This document shows, piece after piece, positions 17,093-26,892 of a stretch of 64,000 nucleotides of DNA (its first letter is position 1; every line of letters begins with the position of its first letter). Below the pieces are notes generated by a model that saw nothing but the letters and a program-made list of their open reading frames with translations, was not told the origin of the DNA and made no database searches. The DNA is from Neorhizobium galegae (lineage in GTDB: Bacteria > Pseudomonadota > Alphaproteobacteria > Rhizobiales > Rhizobiaceae), in the NCBI RefSeq assembly GCF_021391675.1, contig NZ_CP090095.1, positions 1,741,501 to 1,805,500 on the forward strand, in the 5' to 3' direction. A program made the translations under genes and the position numbers.

Positions 17093-17264
17093 CACCGTCT
17101 CGTTGGGATTGAGGTTTACCTTTATCCTTACCGTCTCATGGCGACCCGGCGGATCATTGCCATGGAGGCTGGCGAAGCAGCATTCGCCGTCCATTGGTTT
17201 GTCCGTCTCGAAGCCAAGCATGGATCCCGCCAGAAAACGGAGAAGAGGGAGGAAGGGTAGAGGG

Positions 17265-17945
17265 CTAAAAATGATCCTCTGGACGATCTTCGTCGTAGGG
17301 AAATATGAGTTTACCCGAGCTGGCCAATTCATCCCGTACGTTGGAAAATGTCTTCTCCAATTTCTCGACAAGCATCTCACTCAGTCTGAGATGACGCTCG
17401 TCTGCTTCTGAATGCTTATATAGCTTGAGATCCTTTACTGAAAGTATGGCCCAATCGTCTGGCCCACCCCTCGTTGTGGCGTACGCATTTTTTAAGAGCG
17501 TCAGCGACGCCAAAGTCAAAGCAGGGACGATGTCGGCTTTGTTGTTCCAAATATGTATTGCTGTATGTCGCCCGTCGAGATTTAGGCCGAGATTTGGTTC
17601 AAATCTAACTCGAAACATTGATGCCGGGCTTTCGTACGTCGCGGCAGAAAACTTCATAGGCTTATAAAGCTGCAAGGCTTTCCAGCTTGCGAGGCGTTTT
17701 ATTCCCTTGATGGCTGACGTTCGCTCCGCTTCCAGCTTTATGTTTTGCATTGAAGCGATGATTTCGTGAAGCGGCTTTCCTTGTGCGACAAGCTCATTGG
17801 CGCCTTGGCGGAATGAGGTGTGAAAGTCTCTTCCGCCTTTCTTCGAAGGGGAAAGCCGTTTTTTTATAGATGTGCGTTGAGGGCGCTCCCTTAAGAACAA
17901 CATGCCCATGAACGCAGAAAAACCGAATGTCGTTATAGGTGTCAT
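17265..17945 (-). CDS. hypothetical protein of an accessory region
   Basis: A 226-residue protein I do not recognise. The start ATG follows AGGAG by eight bases; an in-frame GTG at 17954 overlaps that site. It has a short hydrophobic start (FGFSAFMGMLFL), a basic segment rich in Lys and Arg, and no clear catalytic motif. Its base composition is visibly AT-richer, and its codon use less GC-ended, than that of its neighbours, which suggests recent acquisition. It lies between the pst operon and nrdJ with nothing related beside it. Confidence 0.55.
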   Translation of the reverse strand: MTPITTFGFSAFMGMLFLRERPQRTSIKKRLSPSKKGGRDFHTSFRQGANELVAQGKPLHEIIASMQNIKLEAERTSAIKGIKRLASWKALQLYKPMKFSAATYESPASMFRVRFEPNLGLNLDGRHTAIHIWNNKADIVPALTLASLTLLKNAYATTRGGPDDWAILSVKDLKLYKHSEADERHLRLSEMLVEKLEKTFSNVRDELASSGKLIFPYDEDRPEDHF

Positions 17946-17954
17946 CCAGGACAC

Positions 17955-18115
17955 TCCTCGATAAAAAGGGTGCCAGGCTACTCGACTCCGAGCCTTTCAA
18001 TCCTATAATTGATCCTGCTACGGTATAGGGATGAAAGTCTCTTTGCCCCGCGTTGCCTTGGCTTTCGCGGCGTGTCGTGGCCAGGTTGGCGCTTGGTCAC
18101 GGCACGAGCGGAGCA
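17955..18115. other. short non-coding part of the accessory patch
   Basis: AT-richer sequence without a convincing gene. A short frame (ATG near 18113, read leftward) starts directly after the 56-residue gene, but shows no coding character beyond a weak ribosome site. Confidence 0.3.
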
Positions 18116-18286
18116 TTATCGCTCCTTCCGAACGCCCTTGAAGGGCGTGCCATCTTTTTTCCCGTCCATAAACTTCCCATCGGGGCCGCGTTTGGTCCAG
18201 GTATCTGTTTTGGGATTGTGAACCTGAGTGCGATCGCGCACCGCGCCATTGCGGTGTCCATCGCCTTTCGGCGGGTTCGTAGCCAA
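18116..18286 (-). CDS. 56-residue basic protein with TTG start
   Basis: The frame begins at TTG, correctly spaced behind a strong ribosome site (GGAGGTG), and encodes a small Lys/Gly/Asp-rich protein with the blocks KGDGHRNGAVRDRTQV, NPKTDTWTKR, GKFMDGKKD and GTPFKGVRKER. I recall small proteins with the same KDGTPFKGVRKE ending scattered in proteobacterial genomes as uncharacterised genes, often in accessory regions. It is positively charged and probably soluble. Function is unknown. An overlapping frame in another reading phase (18018-18311) lacks this pattern. Confidence 0.6.
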   Translation of the reverse strand: MATNPPKGDGHRNGAVRDRTQVHNPKTDTWTKRGPDGKFMDGKKDGTPFKGVRKER

Positions 18287-18637
18287 CTAAATCACCTCCG
18301 TTTCTGATCACTGCCCAGATTGTCTGGGTAAGGAATCAGTAGCGGAGTTTTAACGAATTGTAAATGAGTATTTCAGGGGAATTTTGTCTGTCTACTTACT
18401 ATACGTTCGATTCTTTGAAGTCAAGGGCGCGCTATGGGAGAATTCATAAATTTATTGGTGGAGTTATTGAATTTAAAAAAATAAACTACATTGCCACTCG
18501 GCTTTTGCCCAGTAACATAGTACTTATCGTTGCTCTATCGCGCGAATGTGTCGAGAGGCGTATCCTTGACCTCTAGTTTGGTGGATTCGCTACGTCTCGA
18601 GTTTCCTAAGGCTAGACAGGAAGCTGGGATATAGTCC
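18287..18637. other. AT-rich non-coding stretch before nrdJ's 3' end
   Basis: About 350 bp of AT-rich sequence with a small inverted repeat (GCCCAGA/TCTGGGT, about 18313-18327) and no gene with a ribosome site. A 70-codon frame at 18364 lacks a ribosome site and recognisable features. It looks like the edge of an inserted accessory segment. Confidence 0.35.
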
Positions 18638-18659
18638 AGCCCGAAGTCTCCTCCGGGCT
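18638..18659 (-). terminator. possible terminator of nrdJ
   Basis: A 6-bp stem, AGCCCG and CGGGCT, around a 10-base loop lies 27 bases after the leftward nrdJ stop. No T-tract follows it, so the call is weak. Confidence 0.35.
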
Positions 18660-18685
18660 AGCTCTTCTTCAGCTATTCACAGAAA

Positions 18686-21600
18686 TCAGCTGCACCCGCT
18701 CGTCGCGCCGCAAGTGTCGCACTTCTCGCAAGTCCCATTCCGGACCATCGTGAAGTTCTGGCACTCGCCGCACATGTTGCCCGTATAGCCTTGGGCGATC
18801 GAGCGCATGCGGCGTTCGTTTTCGACCTTTTTGGCTTCCGTCTTGGCGGTCGCAGCCTCGTCGGCGGCCTTGTCGGAGAAGAGGGCGGTGGTGGCTGCCT
18901 GTTCTTCGACCAGTTCCTCGACGATCTCTTCGGCGAGTTCCTTGGCGCGCTCCTCGTAGTCCCGCTTGAAGGAGACGATTTCGGAGGTCGAGATGGCGAC
19001 GGTCGGTTCCAGCTTGCGGGCGGCGGCACCGGCAAAGGCGGTGACGTTGGTGCCGGCCGAGGCGCGGGCAGGGGCGGCGGTGGCCGAGCCCTTGATGTCG
19101 GCCGGGCGGTCGCCGCCGGTGCCGGAGACGAGCGTCGGCTTGTAACCGCGGGTCAGGCCCTTGGAGACCACATCCGCCTTGCCTTCCGAAACGCCGCGGC
19201 CGAGCGCGGTGTTGGAGAAGTCCGACGTATCGACATGCGCGAGGTCGTGGCGGCCGAGATAGGAGATCGCCAGTTCGCGGAAGACGTAGTCGAGGATCGA
19301 CGTGGCGTTCTTGATCGCGTCATTGCCCGTGACGATGCCGGCCGGTTCGAACTTGGTGAACGTGAAGGCGTCGACATATTCCTCGAGCGGCACGCCATAC
19401 TGAAGGCCGAGCGAGACGGAGATCGCGAAGTTGTTGATGAAGGCGCGTAGCGCCGAGCCTTCCTTGTTCATGTCGAGGAAGATCTCGCCGAGGCGGCCGT
19501 CGTCGTATTCGCCGGTGCGCAGGAAGATGGTGTGACCGCCGATCTTCGCCTTCTGGGTATAACCCTTGCGGCGGCCGGGCAGCTTTTCCTGGCTGCGGAC
19601 GACCTTTTCGATTATCCGCTCGACGATCTTTTCGGTGATCGTCACCGCCTGGGCGGCGGCCGGCTGGGCCAGCAGTTCCTCGACGGCGTCTTCCGCATCG
19701 TCATCGGCAATCAGCGACGAGTTGAGCGGCTGGGAGAGCTTCGAGCCGTCGCGATAAAGCGCGTTCGCTTTGACACCGAGCTTCCAGGACAGCATGTAGG
19801 CGGAGCCGCAATCCTCGACGGTCGCGTCGTTCGGCATGTTGATCGTCTTGGAGATTGCGCCCGAGATGAACGGCTGGGCAGCCGCCATCATGCGGATATG
19901 GCTTTCGACCGAGAGATAACGCTTGCCGATCTTGCCGCAGGGATTGGCGCAATCGAAGACGGCCAGGTGTTCGTTCTTCAGGAAGGGCGCGCCTTCGAGC
20001 GTCATCGCACCGCAGACATGGATGTTGGCGGCTTCGATGTCCTTCTTGGAGAAACCGATATGCTCCAGCAGGTTGAAGCTGATGTCGGCGAGCTGTTCGT
20101 CGGAAACCTTGAGCGTGCCCTTGAGGAAGTCGGCGCCCAAGGTCCACTGGTTGAAGACGAACTTGATGTCGAAGGCGGCCTTCAGCGCACCGTTGACGGC
20201 TTCGATCTTCTCTTCGGTGAAACCCTTGGCCTTCAGCGAGCCGGGGTTGATGCCAGGCGCCTGGTTGAGATTGCCGTGGCCGACGGCATATGCCTCGATC
20301 TCGGCGATCTGGCTTTCCGAATAACCGAGCGTGCGCAGGGCTTCCGGGACAGCGCGGTTGATGATCTTCCAGTAGCCGCCGCCGGCGAGCTTCTTGAACT
20401 TGACGAGCGCGAAATCGGGCTCGATGCCGGTCGTGTCGCAATCCATGACGAGGCCGATCGTGCCGGTCGGGGCGATGACCGAGACCTGCGCGTTGCGGTA
20501 GCCGTGCTGTTCGCCAAGCGTGAGCGCCTTGTCCCAGGCAGCCTTGGCATGGGCGACCAGATCCTGGTCCGGGTTTTCCGAATGGATCAGCGCCACCGGA
20601 TTGACCGACAGCTGCTCATAGCCGGAGGTTTCGCCATGGGCGGCGCGGCGATGGTTACGGATGACCCGCAGCATGCTGTCGCGGTTCGGCGCGTAGTTCG
20701 GGAAGGGGCCGAGCTCGGAGGCGATTTCAGCCGAGGTGGCGTAGGAAACGCCGGTCATGATCGCGGTCAGCGAGCCGGCGATGGCGCGGCCTTCCGGCGA
20801 GTCGTAGGCAATGCCGGTCGACATCAGCAGGCCGCCGATATTGGCGTAGCCGAGGCCGAGCGTGCGGTACTGGTAGGAGAGTTCGGCGATCTGGCGCGAA
20901 GGGAACTGCGCCATCATCACCGAGATTTCGAGCACGACGGTCCACAGGCGCGTCGCGTGTTCGTAGTCGGCGATGTTGATGCGGGCGGTCGTCTTGTCCT
21001 TGAACTGCAGCAGGTTCATGGAGGCGAGGTTGCAGGCCGTGTCGTCGAGGAACATGTATTCCGAGCACGGGTTCGAGCCGCGGATCGGGCCGCCGGCCGG
21101 CGAGGTGTGCCAGTCGTTCATCGTCGTGTTGAAGTGGATGCCCGGATCGGCGGACGCCCAGGCCGCGTAGGAAATCTGTTCCCAGAGGTCCTTGGCCTTC
21201 AGCGTTTTCATTACGCGGCCGTCCTTGCGGGCGGTGAGATTCCAGTCCCCATCCGTTTCCACGGCGCGCAAAAAGTCGTCCTTCAGCGAGACGGAGTTGT
21301 TGGAGTTCTGGCCGGAGACGGTGAGATAGGCTTCCGAATCCCAGTCCGTGTCATAGGTCTTGAATTCCAGGTCCTTGTAGCCCTGGCGAGCAAACTGGAT
21401 GACGCGGCCGATATAGTTTTCCGGAACCTGATCCTTCTTGGCCGCCTTGATCTCGCGCTTCAGGGCCGGGTTCTTGAGCGGGTCGTAGCAATCGTCGCCG
21501 CTCCCGCCTTCGCAGTTGAGGCAGGCCTTCATGATCGCCTTCAGGTGGCGCGAGACGATCTTCGAGCCGGTGACAAGGGCCGCCACCTTCTGCTCTTCCT

Positions 21601-22495
21601 TGACCTTCCAGTTGATGTATTCCTCGATATCCGGATGGTCGATGTCGACGACGACCATCTTGGCGGCGCGGCGGGTGGTGCCGCCCGATTTGATGGCGCC
21701 GGCGGCGCGGTCGCCGATCTTGAGGAAGCTCATCAGGCCGGAGGAACGGCCGCCGCCGGACAGCTTTTCGCCTGCGCCGCGCAGCATCGAGAAGTTGGAG
21801 CCGGTGCCGGAGCCGTATTTGAACAGGCGGGCTTCGCGGACCCAAAGGTCCATGATGCCGCCTTCGTTGACGAGATCGTCCTCGACCGACTGGATGAAGC
21901 AGGCATGCGGCTGCGGATGCTCATAGGCCGACTTCGACTTGGTGAGCTTGCCCGTGAAGGGGTCGACATAGAAATGGCCCTGGCCGGGGCCGTCGATGCC
22001 ATAGGCCCAGTGCAGGCCGGTGTTGAACCACTGCGGGGAATTCGGGGCGACGCGCTGGGTGGCGAGCATGTAGGCAAGCTCGTCATTGAAGGCGGCCGCA
22101 TCTTCTTCGGACGTAAAATAGCCGCCCTTCCAGCCCCAATAGGTCCAGGTGCCGGCAAGGCGCGAGAATACCTGGCGCGCATCGGTTTCGGAACCGTACT
22201 GCTCTTCCTTCGGCAGCGCCTTCATCGCTTCCGTGTCAGCTACAGAGCGCCACAGGAAGGAGGGGACGTCGTTTTCCTCGACCTTTTTCAGGATCTTCGG
22301 AACGCCGGCCTTGCGGAAATACTTCTGCGCCAGAACGTCGGTCGCGACCTGGGAGAACTGCGCCGGCACGTCGATATCGGCAAGCCGGAAGACGATCGAG
22401 CCGTCCGGATTGCGGATCTCGCTGATCCCCTTGCGGAATTCGATTTCCCCGTAAGCGCCCGTGGCTGGCTTGGTGAAACGACGTTCGATGCGCAT
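18686..22495 (-). CDS. nrdJ: NrdJ, vitamin B12-dependent (class II) ribonucleoside-diphosphate reductase
   Basis: A 1269-residue cytosolic enzyme that makes deoxyribonucleotides using adenosylcobalamin, so it works with or without oxygen. The start is the ATG followed by [19 protein letters not shown]; the 21 codons upstream lack support. Family blocks visible are [35 protein letters not shown], the catalytic region [19 protein letters not shown], and [18 protein letters not shown]. The long C-terminal extension ends in the redox and zinc-like cysteine cluster [16 protein letters not shown] and GCS. Length is normal for the large alphaproteobacterial form. It is monocistronic, with a long upstream region carrying NrdR-box-like palindromes. 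Confidence 0.96.
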   Translation of the reverse strand: MRIERRFTKPATGAYGEIEFRKGISEIRNPDGSIVFRLADIDVPAQFSQVATDVLAQKYFRKAGVPKILKKVEENDVPSFLWRSVADTEAMKALPKEEQYGSETDARQVFSRLAGTWTYWGWKGGYFTSEEDAAAFNDELAYMLATQRVAPNSPQWFNTGLHWAYGIDGPGQGHFYVDPFTGKLTKSKSAYEHPQPHACFIQSVEDDLVNEGGIMDLWVREARLFKYGSGTGSNFSMLRGAGEKLSGGGRSSGLMSFLKIGDRAAGAIKSGGTTRRAAKMVVVDIDHPDIEEYINWKVKEEQKVAALVTGSKIVSRHLKAIMKACLNCEGGSGDDCYDPLKNPALKREIKAAKKDQVPENYIGRVIQFARQGYKDLEFKTYDTDWDSEAYLTVSGQNSNNSVSLKDDFLRAVETDGDWNLTARKDGRVMKTLKAKDLWEQISYAAWASADPGIHFNTTMNDWHTSPAGGPIRGSNPCSEYMFLDDTACNLASMNLLQFKDKTTARINIADYEHATRLWTVVLEISVMMAQFPSRQIAELSYQYRTLGLGYANIGGLLMSTGIAYDSPEGRAIAGSLTAIMTGVSYATSAEIASELGPFPNYAPNRDSMLRVIRNHRRAAHGETSGYEQLSVNPVALIHSENPDQDLVAHAKAAWDKALTLGEQHGYRNAQVSVIAPTGTIGLVMDCDTTGIEPDFALVKFKKLAGGGYWKIINRAVPEALRTLGYSESQIAEIEAYAVGHGNLNQAPGINPGSLKAKGFTEEKIEAVNGALKAAFDIKFVFNQWTLGADFLKGTLKVSDEQLADISFNLLEHIGFSKKDIEAANIHVCGAMTLEGAPFLKNEHLAVFDCANPCGKIGKRYLSVESHIRMMAAAQPFISGAISKTINMPNDATVEDCGSAYMLSWKLGVKANALYRDGSKLSQPLNSSLIADDDAEDAVEELLAQPAAAQAVTITEKIVERIIEKVVRSQEKLPGRRKGYTQKAKIGGHTIFLRTGEYDDGRLGEIFLDMNKEGSALRAFINNFAISVSLGLQYGVPLEEYVDAFTFTKFEPAGIVTGNDAIKNATSILDYVFRELAISYLGRHDLAHVDTSDFSNTALGRGVSEGKADVVSKGLTRGYKPTLVSGTGGDRPADIKGSATAAPARASAGTNVTAFAGAAARKLEPTVAISTSEIVSFKRDYEERAKELAEEIVEELVEEQAATTALFSDKAADEAATAKTEAKKVENERRMRSIAQGYTGNMCGECQNFTMVRNGTCEKCDTCGATSGCS

Positions 22496-22618
22496 TGCCT
22501 TAAATCCCTCGTCAGTTGGCGCCCGATTGAAGAGCGCAGATGTGCCGCTCCAGCCCACACGTTCGACGCGCGCAGCCGGTTGAATGTTTCCCGTCCCAGG
22601 TGATCATCCGCAGATGCC

Positions 22619-22634
22619 AACCTGTATGTTGTGG
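22619..22634. promoter_or_regulatory. NrdR-box-like site 1
   Basis: Read on the minus strand it is CCACAACATACAGGTT, which matches the NrdR consensus ACACWATATATWGTGT at about 11 of 16 positions. It lies about 125 bases upstream of the nrdJ start. Confidence 0.35.
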
Positions 22635-22651
22635 TGATAACGGCTGCAACA

Positions 22652-22667
22652 CTACTACATATAGTAT
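22652..22667. promoter_or_regulatory. NrdR-box-like site 2
   Basis: Read on the minus strand it is ATACTATATGTAGTAG, about 12 of 16 matches to the NrdR consensus. Its centre is 33 bases from that of site 1, close to the roughly three helical turns that separate paired NrdR boxes. Confidence 0.4.
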
Positions 22668-22896
22668 TAACAGAATCTTTCCGCCAGTCCCAGCCGTTGT
22701 TCCGGAGCGGAAAATCGAGCACGCACGGAGACCGTGATAGCAGCCCGCCCCTCATAGCCGGACTGCATGATCTTTCCCGTCAAACTCGAAGAAGAACCGG
22801 CCTCGTTAATTCCGGTCCAGTCGCCGCCGCAACGTAAGGAACACTGTCGAACGAGCCGAGAGATTCGTCAAGGCGTAGATTGCAACGCTTTTATAA

Positions 22897-22912
22897 CCAC
22901 AAGATATTGTGG
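22897..22912. promoter_or_regulatory. NrdR-box-like site 3 (best palindrome)
   Basis: The site CCACAAGATATTGTGG matches the NrdR consensus at about 13 of 16 positions, and its AACCACAA/TTGTGGTT arms are perfectly symmetric around GATA. It adjoins a TTATAA hexamer (22891-22896). It is 400 bases from nrdJ, so the link to nrdJ is an inference. Confidence 0.45.
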
Positions 22913-23358
22913 TTTGCGGCTGTGGATAACGGGGACGAAGAAATAGCCGAGGATTCTCAGGCAGTTGCGGGGACAGCCTGAAACTTGCGTTACGAGGCGC
23001 AGAAATATTTCGTGAGCAGCGGCAGGTGCCGGAAGCCCGGTTCGGCGGGGTTTTGAGGGTTCGGCTGTACCATATCGAGGCAGTTCAAGAATCTGTGGCC
23101 ACCACTAATAGATAAGCCCGCGCGGTTTTTTAACCGGCAGGCCCGTGACAATCACCGAGATTTTTGAAAGGGGCCGGAAAGAATCAGCCGCCGGCGCTCA
23201 GCTCCTGATGAAGCCCTGTCCCCGCGGAAAAGACGCCCAGGTGTCCCAACTGACGTCCAGTGCGTCGGGACGATAGCCGCGCAAGCTATCCGAAAAGGCG
23301 TGGATGTGTGCCGAACAGGTTCTTCATCGGCGAGTCCCTTGGGACTTCGCTTATCGTT

Positions 23359-23397
23359 CCCTGGCGCTGCGGCGTCAACGATGCCGCAGCGCCAGGG
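23359..23397. terminator. perfect 15-bp stem-loop downstream of the PDC-sensor gene
   Basis: The arms CCCTGGCGCTGCGGC (23359-23373) and GCCGCAGCGCCAGGG (23383-23397) pair perfectly around a 9-base loop. It lies 14 bases after the leftward stop at 23412 and is likely its terminator, although no T-tract follows on the minus strand. Confidence 0.6.
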
Positions 23398-23411
23398 GTA
23401 TCTCGCCCGGC

Positions 23412-23993
23412 TCAGAGAGAATCGACGTTGATCCCGATCGTCACGGCGCCGATCGGTGTTCCACTCTCATCGGAAATCGTCACGCTTGCCTGCGACTGCA
23501 GCGTCTGGGACGATTCGTCCTTTTCGACCTCGTCGACGAAGAGCGCATTCTTGCCGGCACCGAAGGATTTCTTGAACTTTGCCTCATCGCCCTGCCAATA
23601 ATCGGAGGTTATGTCGCTCTGGCCGACATTGAGGCCCTTGGCGTCCATGATGAAGATTTCCGTAATCGCCCCTTCGGACTTTTCCTTCTTTTCCACGAGA
23701 AGTTTCGACAGGGCGTTGTTCAGCACGCTGTCGATCGTCGCACGATTGGAACCGTCGACTTCGGCGCGCCATTTCTTGTCGAGCACCAGGATATCGGCGT
23801 CGCTCAGCTTGGCGTTGGTGGCATTCTGGGCCTTGATCGCCGAAATGATCACTGCGTCGGTGAGCCAGGGCTTTACTTTACCGGTGACATATTCGGTCAC
23901 CGGCGCGACGTGGGCCTCCTCGGCCAGAGCCGTGCCAAGCGGCAGGGCGGATACGGTGCTGCCGAGAAGGAGCATGGCGATGATCTTATGCAT
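23412..23993 (-). CDS. secreted PDC/Cache-type sensor-domain protein
   Basis: A 193-residue protein with a signal peptide cleaved after TALA (residue 24) and no membrane anchor or output domain. The mature part resembles a single PDC (Cache-like) extracytoplasmic sensor domain, with a long N-terminal helix, ITEIFIMDAKGLNVGQSDIT in the core strands, a YWQGDEAKF segment, and a final strand IGAVTIGINVDSL. Free-standing secreted PDC domains are known only as annotated families, and their role is unclear. It starts 60 bases after the chemoreceptor stop, so it is probably cotranscribed with it and may act as a periplasmic ligand-binding partner (inference). Confidence 0.75.
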   Translation of the reverse strand: MHKIIAMLLLGSTVSALPLGTALAEEAHVAPVTEYVTGKVKPWLTDAVIISAIKAQNATNAKLSDADILVLDKKWRAEVDGSNRATIDSVLNNALSKLLVEKKEKSEGAITEIFIMDAKGLNVGQSDITSDYWQGDEAKFKKSFGAGKNALFVDEVEKDESSQTLQSQASVTISDESGTPIGAVTIGINVDSL

Positions 23994-24053
23994 AGGTGTT
24001 TCCCTTACATAGGTTGCTGACGTTTATGAGGTCATGCCGCCGCAGAGGCGTCT

Positions 24054-25901
24054 TCAGGACGCTTGTCTGAACGGAGCGGCAAAGCCGGCTCTTTTGTCGG
24101 AGAGAGATTGATGTCTCCCCGATTCGGAATGGGTCCGGGCACCATTTCCGGCTGTTTCTCCGACAGTGAAGCTGCTGGCCGAACTCAGCAGCAGACGGCC
24201 TTGCGAGAGCAGTTCCTGGCAGGCCGCATTGGTTTCCTCCACCATCGCGGCATTCTGCTGCGTAGCCTGATCCATCTGATTGATCGCGGTGTTGATCTCC
24301 TGCAGGCCCGTGGCCTGTTCCCGATAGGACTGGACGATCGAAACGATGCTGTCGCTGATGCGGTTGATCTGGTCGCCGATCTGGAGAAGGGCATCGCCCG
24401 TGTCGTTGACAAGCCCGACGCCTGCGGCGACCTCTTGATTGGAGCTGGTGATCAGAACCTTGATTTCCTTGGCCGCATTGGCCGATCTCTGGGCCAGCTC
24501 GCGGACCTCCTGGGCAACGACTGCAAAACCCTTGCCGGCCTCGCCCGCGCGGGCCGCCTCGACGCCGGCATTCAACGCCAGGAGATTGGTCTGGAAGGCG
24601 ATCTCGTCGATAACGCCGATGATGTGGCCGATCTGGCTGGACGAGGCCTGGATCCGGTCCATCGCCCCGATCGCATTGCGGACGACGGTTGCCGAGGAAT
24701 GGGCGCCCTTCTTCGTCTCCTCGACGAGGTGCCCGGCGCTCTCCGCCTTCTGTGAAGAGGTTCTGACCGTTGTTGTGACCTGGCCAAGGGAGGCGGCGGT
24801 CTCCTGGAGAGCGGCGGCCTGTCGTTCCGTGCGCTGAGCCAGCTGGTCGGCGGCGCCGGCAAGCTCGCTGGAGCGATCTTCCACCTGGTGGGACGCTTCC
24901 TTGATCTCCGTCAGGGCGGCGGCAACCGCCTCGACCATGTTGTTGAAGTCCAGCTGCAGTTTTTCAAAATCCGGCCCGAGACCATCGAGATGAATCGAAA
25001 AGTCACCTCCGGCAAGCTTTTCCAGCGAGTGTCCGAGCTGTGCCATGACGGCGCGTTGCGTGTTGCTGGTTTCCTCGGTGATCCTCGTATTACGGGCGCG
25101 TTCCTCGTCAAGCGACTGGCGCTGCTCCGCAGCGATACGCTCCTCTTCAACCTTCGCAATAGCCTCGCCGCGGAACACTTCCAGCGCGCGGGAGAGAACG
25201 CCGATCTCGTCCCCATTGCGCTGGTAGTCGACCGGGGATGTGAGGTCGCCGGTTTGCAAGGCGATGATGCGCGCACTGAGGTTCCTAACAGGGCGTCCTA
25301 CAAGTCGGCGCATTGCCAAGAGGAAGGCTGTGACCGCAACGGTGATGATGAGCAATTGGATAAGCAGGGTGTTCAGCACTTCCTGCTGCGCCGTGGCGAG
25401 GATCTTTTCTACCGACCAGGCAGTGAAGAGATAGCCCGTGACCTTGCCGGATTTGTCTGCGGGCAGGGGCACAACGATTCCGACCAGACCCCTCGAAGCC
25501 AGCGTCGTATCGACAACCGTGCTGTCGGGTTTCTGGCCGATCGCCTGGGCCAATTCGGCGGAAGACAGGACGCCTGCCACGCCTTCGCGTGCCCAGATGT
25601 CGACCGGGGCGAGCTCGGCGTTGAACGCAGCGAACTGGACGAGGTCGAGGGTAGGGTTGTCGCGCTGCAGAGCATAGGCTTCCCGCACCGCGTTGACCTT
25701 GCCCCATTTCACGCCGCCGGCCGCAACCGACGCGAACTGCTCGGCGCCGCGCGACCAATGTGCCGTCGCCGTGCTGATCAGCAAGCGCGTTTCGGATATC
25801 CAGGTATAGGTGGCCAGGGCGGAAATGCCACAAATGTTGACCGCGACGATAAGCGCCGCCAGTTTCGTGGTCAGCGGCATCCTATTCAGAAAATCACGCA
25901 T
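24054..25901 (-). CDS. methyl-accepting chemotaxis protein
   Basis: A 615-residue transmembrane chemoreceptor. TM1 is at about residues 13-33, the periplasmic sensor spans about 34-180, TM2 is at about 183-203, and a HAMP domain follows ([22 protein letters not shown]). A second HAMP-like segment is near residues 285-335. The signalling tip is plain ([18 protein letters not shown] then [30 protein letters not shown]). It lacks a C-terminal CheR-binding pentapeptide, as do many rhizobial receptors. The ligand is unknown. No che genes are nearby; the following gene encodes a secreted PDC protein. Confidence 0.92.
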   Translation of the reverse strand: MRDFLNRMPLTTKLAALIVAVNICGISALATYTWISETRLLISTATAHWSRGAEQFASVAAGGVKWGKVNAVREAYALQRDNPTLDLVQFAAFNAELAPVDIWAREGVAGVLSSAELAQAIGQKPDSTVVDTTLASRGLVGIVVPLPADKSGKVTGYLFTAWSVEKILATAQQEVLNTLLIQLLIITVAVTAFLLAMRRLVGRPVRNLSARIIALQTGDLTSPVDYQRNGDEIGVLSRALEVFRGEAIAKVEEERIAAEQRQSLDEERARNTRITEETSNTQRAVMAQLGHSLEKLAGGDFSIHLDGLGPDFEKLQLDFNNMVEAVAAALTEIKEASHQVEDRSSELAGAADQLAQRTERQAAALQETAASLGQVTTTVRTSSQKAESAGHLVEETKKGAHSSATVVRNAIGAMDRIQASSSQIGHIIGVIDEIAFQTNLLALNAGVEAARAGEAGKGFAVVAQEVRELAQRSANAAKEIKVLITSSNQEVAAGVGLVNDTGDALLQIGDQINRISDSIVSIVQSYREQATGLQEINTAINQMDQATQQNAAMVEETNAACQELLSQGRLLLSSASSFTVGETAGNGARTHSESGRHQSLSDKRAGFAAPFRQAS

Positions 25902-26316
25902 GCGGGCCTCGATGTCGTGCAGACGCGACCGGGGGGACCCCAGCCTGGCGGATTGAACTCGGACATCGTACGCTGAGAGTGTTACACGACAGGCATCATG
26001 CCCGTGCCGCCATTGTCAGGCAAAGCCTACGGACGACAGTGTTCCTTCTTTATATGAAGAAAAAATAAAATTAGGACGCCCTCATGGGGAAAGCGGAGAA
26101 ATATACTCGCCTGGGGCGAGATCTCGACGCGAGTTCCTTGATGAATGCCAAATTCAAGCCGCGAGGCGTTCTCCTCGAGCCTTCACGAGCCGAAATGAAT
26201 GACTTTCACCGCAGGTCTTCGGGACGCGCCGGATTTAGTGGGCTCGTCCGCACGAAGCGCTCTTGCGGAGATGGCTCCACGTCGTCGCGCCGCGCCCGAA
26301 ACCTGGCTGCTCCAGG
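25902..26316. other. 415-bp intergenic stretch
   Basis: Contains the promoter region of the chemoreceptor at its left end and an AT-rich block (about 26050-26075). A 78-codon rightward frame from 26084 has AGGA at a workable distance, but its Arg/Ser-rich product looks non-coding and it runs into the 3' end of gpt. No other feature was seen. Confidence 0.4.
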
Positions 26317-26814
26317 CTAGCTGCGGTCCGCTTTGGCGATCGGCTCCTGATAGGTGAAGCCCATGTCCCAGGGGAAGTAGATCCAGGTGTCCTGGCTGAC
26401 TTCCGTGACGAAAGTGTCGATGGTCGGCACGCCGGAGGGTTTGGCATAGACGCAGGCGAAATGCGCCTTCGGCAGCATGGCGCGCACCTCCGATGCCGTC
26501 TTGCCGGTATCGGTCAGGTCATCGATGACCAGGACGCCGGCGCCCTCATCGACCATCAGTTCGGGCGTGATTCCCTTGAGCAGGTTCATTTCGCCCTGGT
26601 TGACGTAGTCGTGATAGGAGGCGATGCAGACCGTCTCGATGAGGCGGATATTGAGTTCGCGCGAAATGATCGCCGCCGGCACCAGGCCGCCGCGGGTGAT
26701 ACAGACGATCGCGCGGAAATCCCGCTTGAGGCCTGCGAGACGCCAGGCAAGCGCCCGGGCGTCACGATGGAATTGATCCCAGGAAACGGGGAAGGCTTTT
26801 TCGGGAAGAGACAT
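26317..26814 (-). CDS. gpt: xanthine phosphoribosyltransferase
   Basis: A 165-residue purine-salvage enzyme that converts xanthine or guanine plus PRPP to the nucleotide. The PRPP loop is [14 protein letters not shown], the N-terminal block is [18 protein letters not shown], and the C-terminal base-binding end has [10 protein letters not shown], all typical of Gpt. The start [12 protein letters not shown] fits the family; an in-frame ATG at 26829 is possible. The ribosome site is weak for both. An 8-bp inverted repeat lies just upstream. Confidence 0.92.
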   Translation of the reverse strand: MSLPEKAFPVSWDQFHRDARALAWRLAGLKRDFRAIVCITRGGLVPAAIISRELNIRLIETVCIASYHDYVNQGEMNLLKGITPELMVDEGAGVLVIDDLTDTGKTASEVRAMLPKAHFACVYAKPSGVPTIDTFVTEVSQDTWIYFPWDMGFTYQEPIAKADRS

Positions 26815-26827
26815 GAGGCTGGCCACC

Positions 26828-26860
26828 ATTAGCGAAAGCATGTTGCTGGCTCTCGCTAAT
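26828..26860. promoter_or_regulatory. inverted repeat upstream of gpt
   Basis: ATTAGCGA (26828-26835) and TCGCTAAT (26853-26860) form 8-base inverted arms with a 17-base spacer, 14 bases upstream of the gpt start. Centre-to-centre spacing is 25 bases, so the arms are near the same DNA face. It could be an operator. Confidence 0.35.
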
Positions 26861-26892
26861 AGCGGCAATTCGCCCGTAGACGCAAGGATTTG

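Larger units (their letters stand above)
22496..23411. other. 916-bp intergenic region upstream of nrdJ
   Basis: No supported coding region. It holds three NrdR-box-like palindromes (listed separately) and, to the right, several stem-loops between about 23230 and 23397. The nrdJ promoter could lie near 22890, where TTATAA adjoins the best palindrome, which would give a leader of about 390 bases. No B12-riboswitch signature was seen. Confidence 0.5.

Noticed and set aside
18364..18576. A 70-codon rightward frame in the accessory patch
   Set aside because: It lacks a ribosome site and a recognisable pattern, and lies in AT-rich non-coding DNA.
19532..22603. A 1023-codon rightward open frame antisense to nrdJ
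   Set aside because: It is a shadow of the GC-rich codon usage of nrdJ. It has no ribosome site and no recognisable domain, while nrdJ is fully conserved.
22496..23411. A cobalamin riboswitch upstream of nrdJ
   Set aside because: I looked for the B12-box GCCACTG and found no match. The region shows NrdR-like sites instead.
26084..26320. A 78-codon rightward frame downstream of gpt
   Set aside because: A possible AGGA site is present, but the product is Arg/Ser-rich without pattern and runs into the 3' end of gpt.
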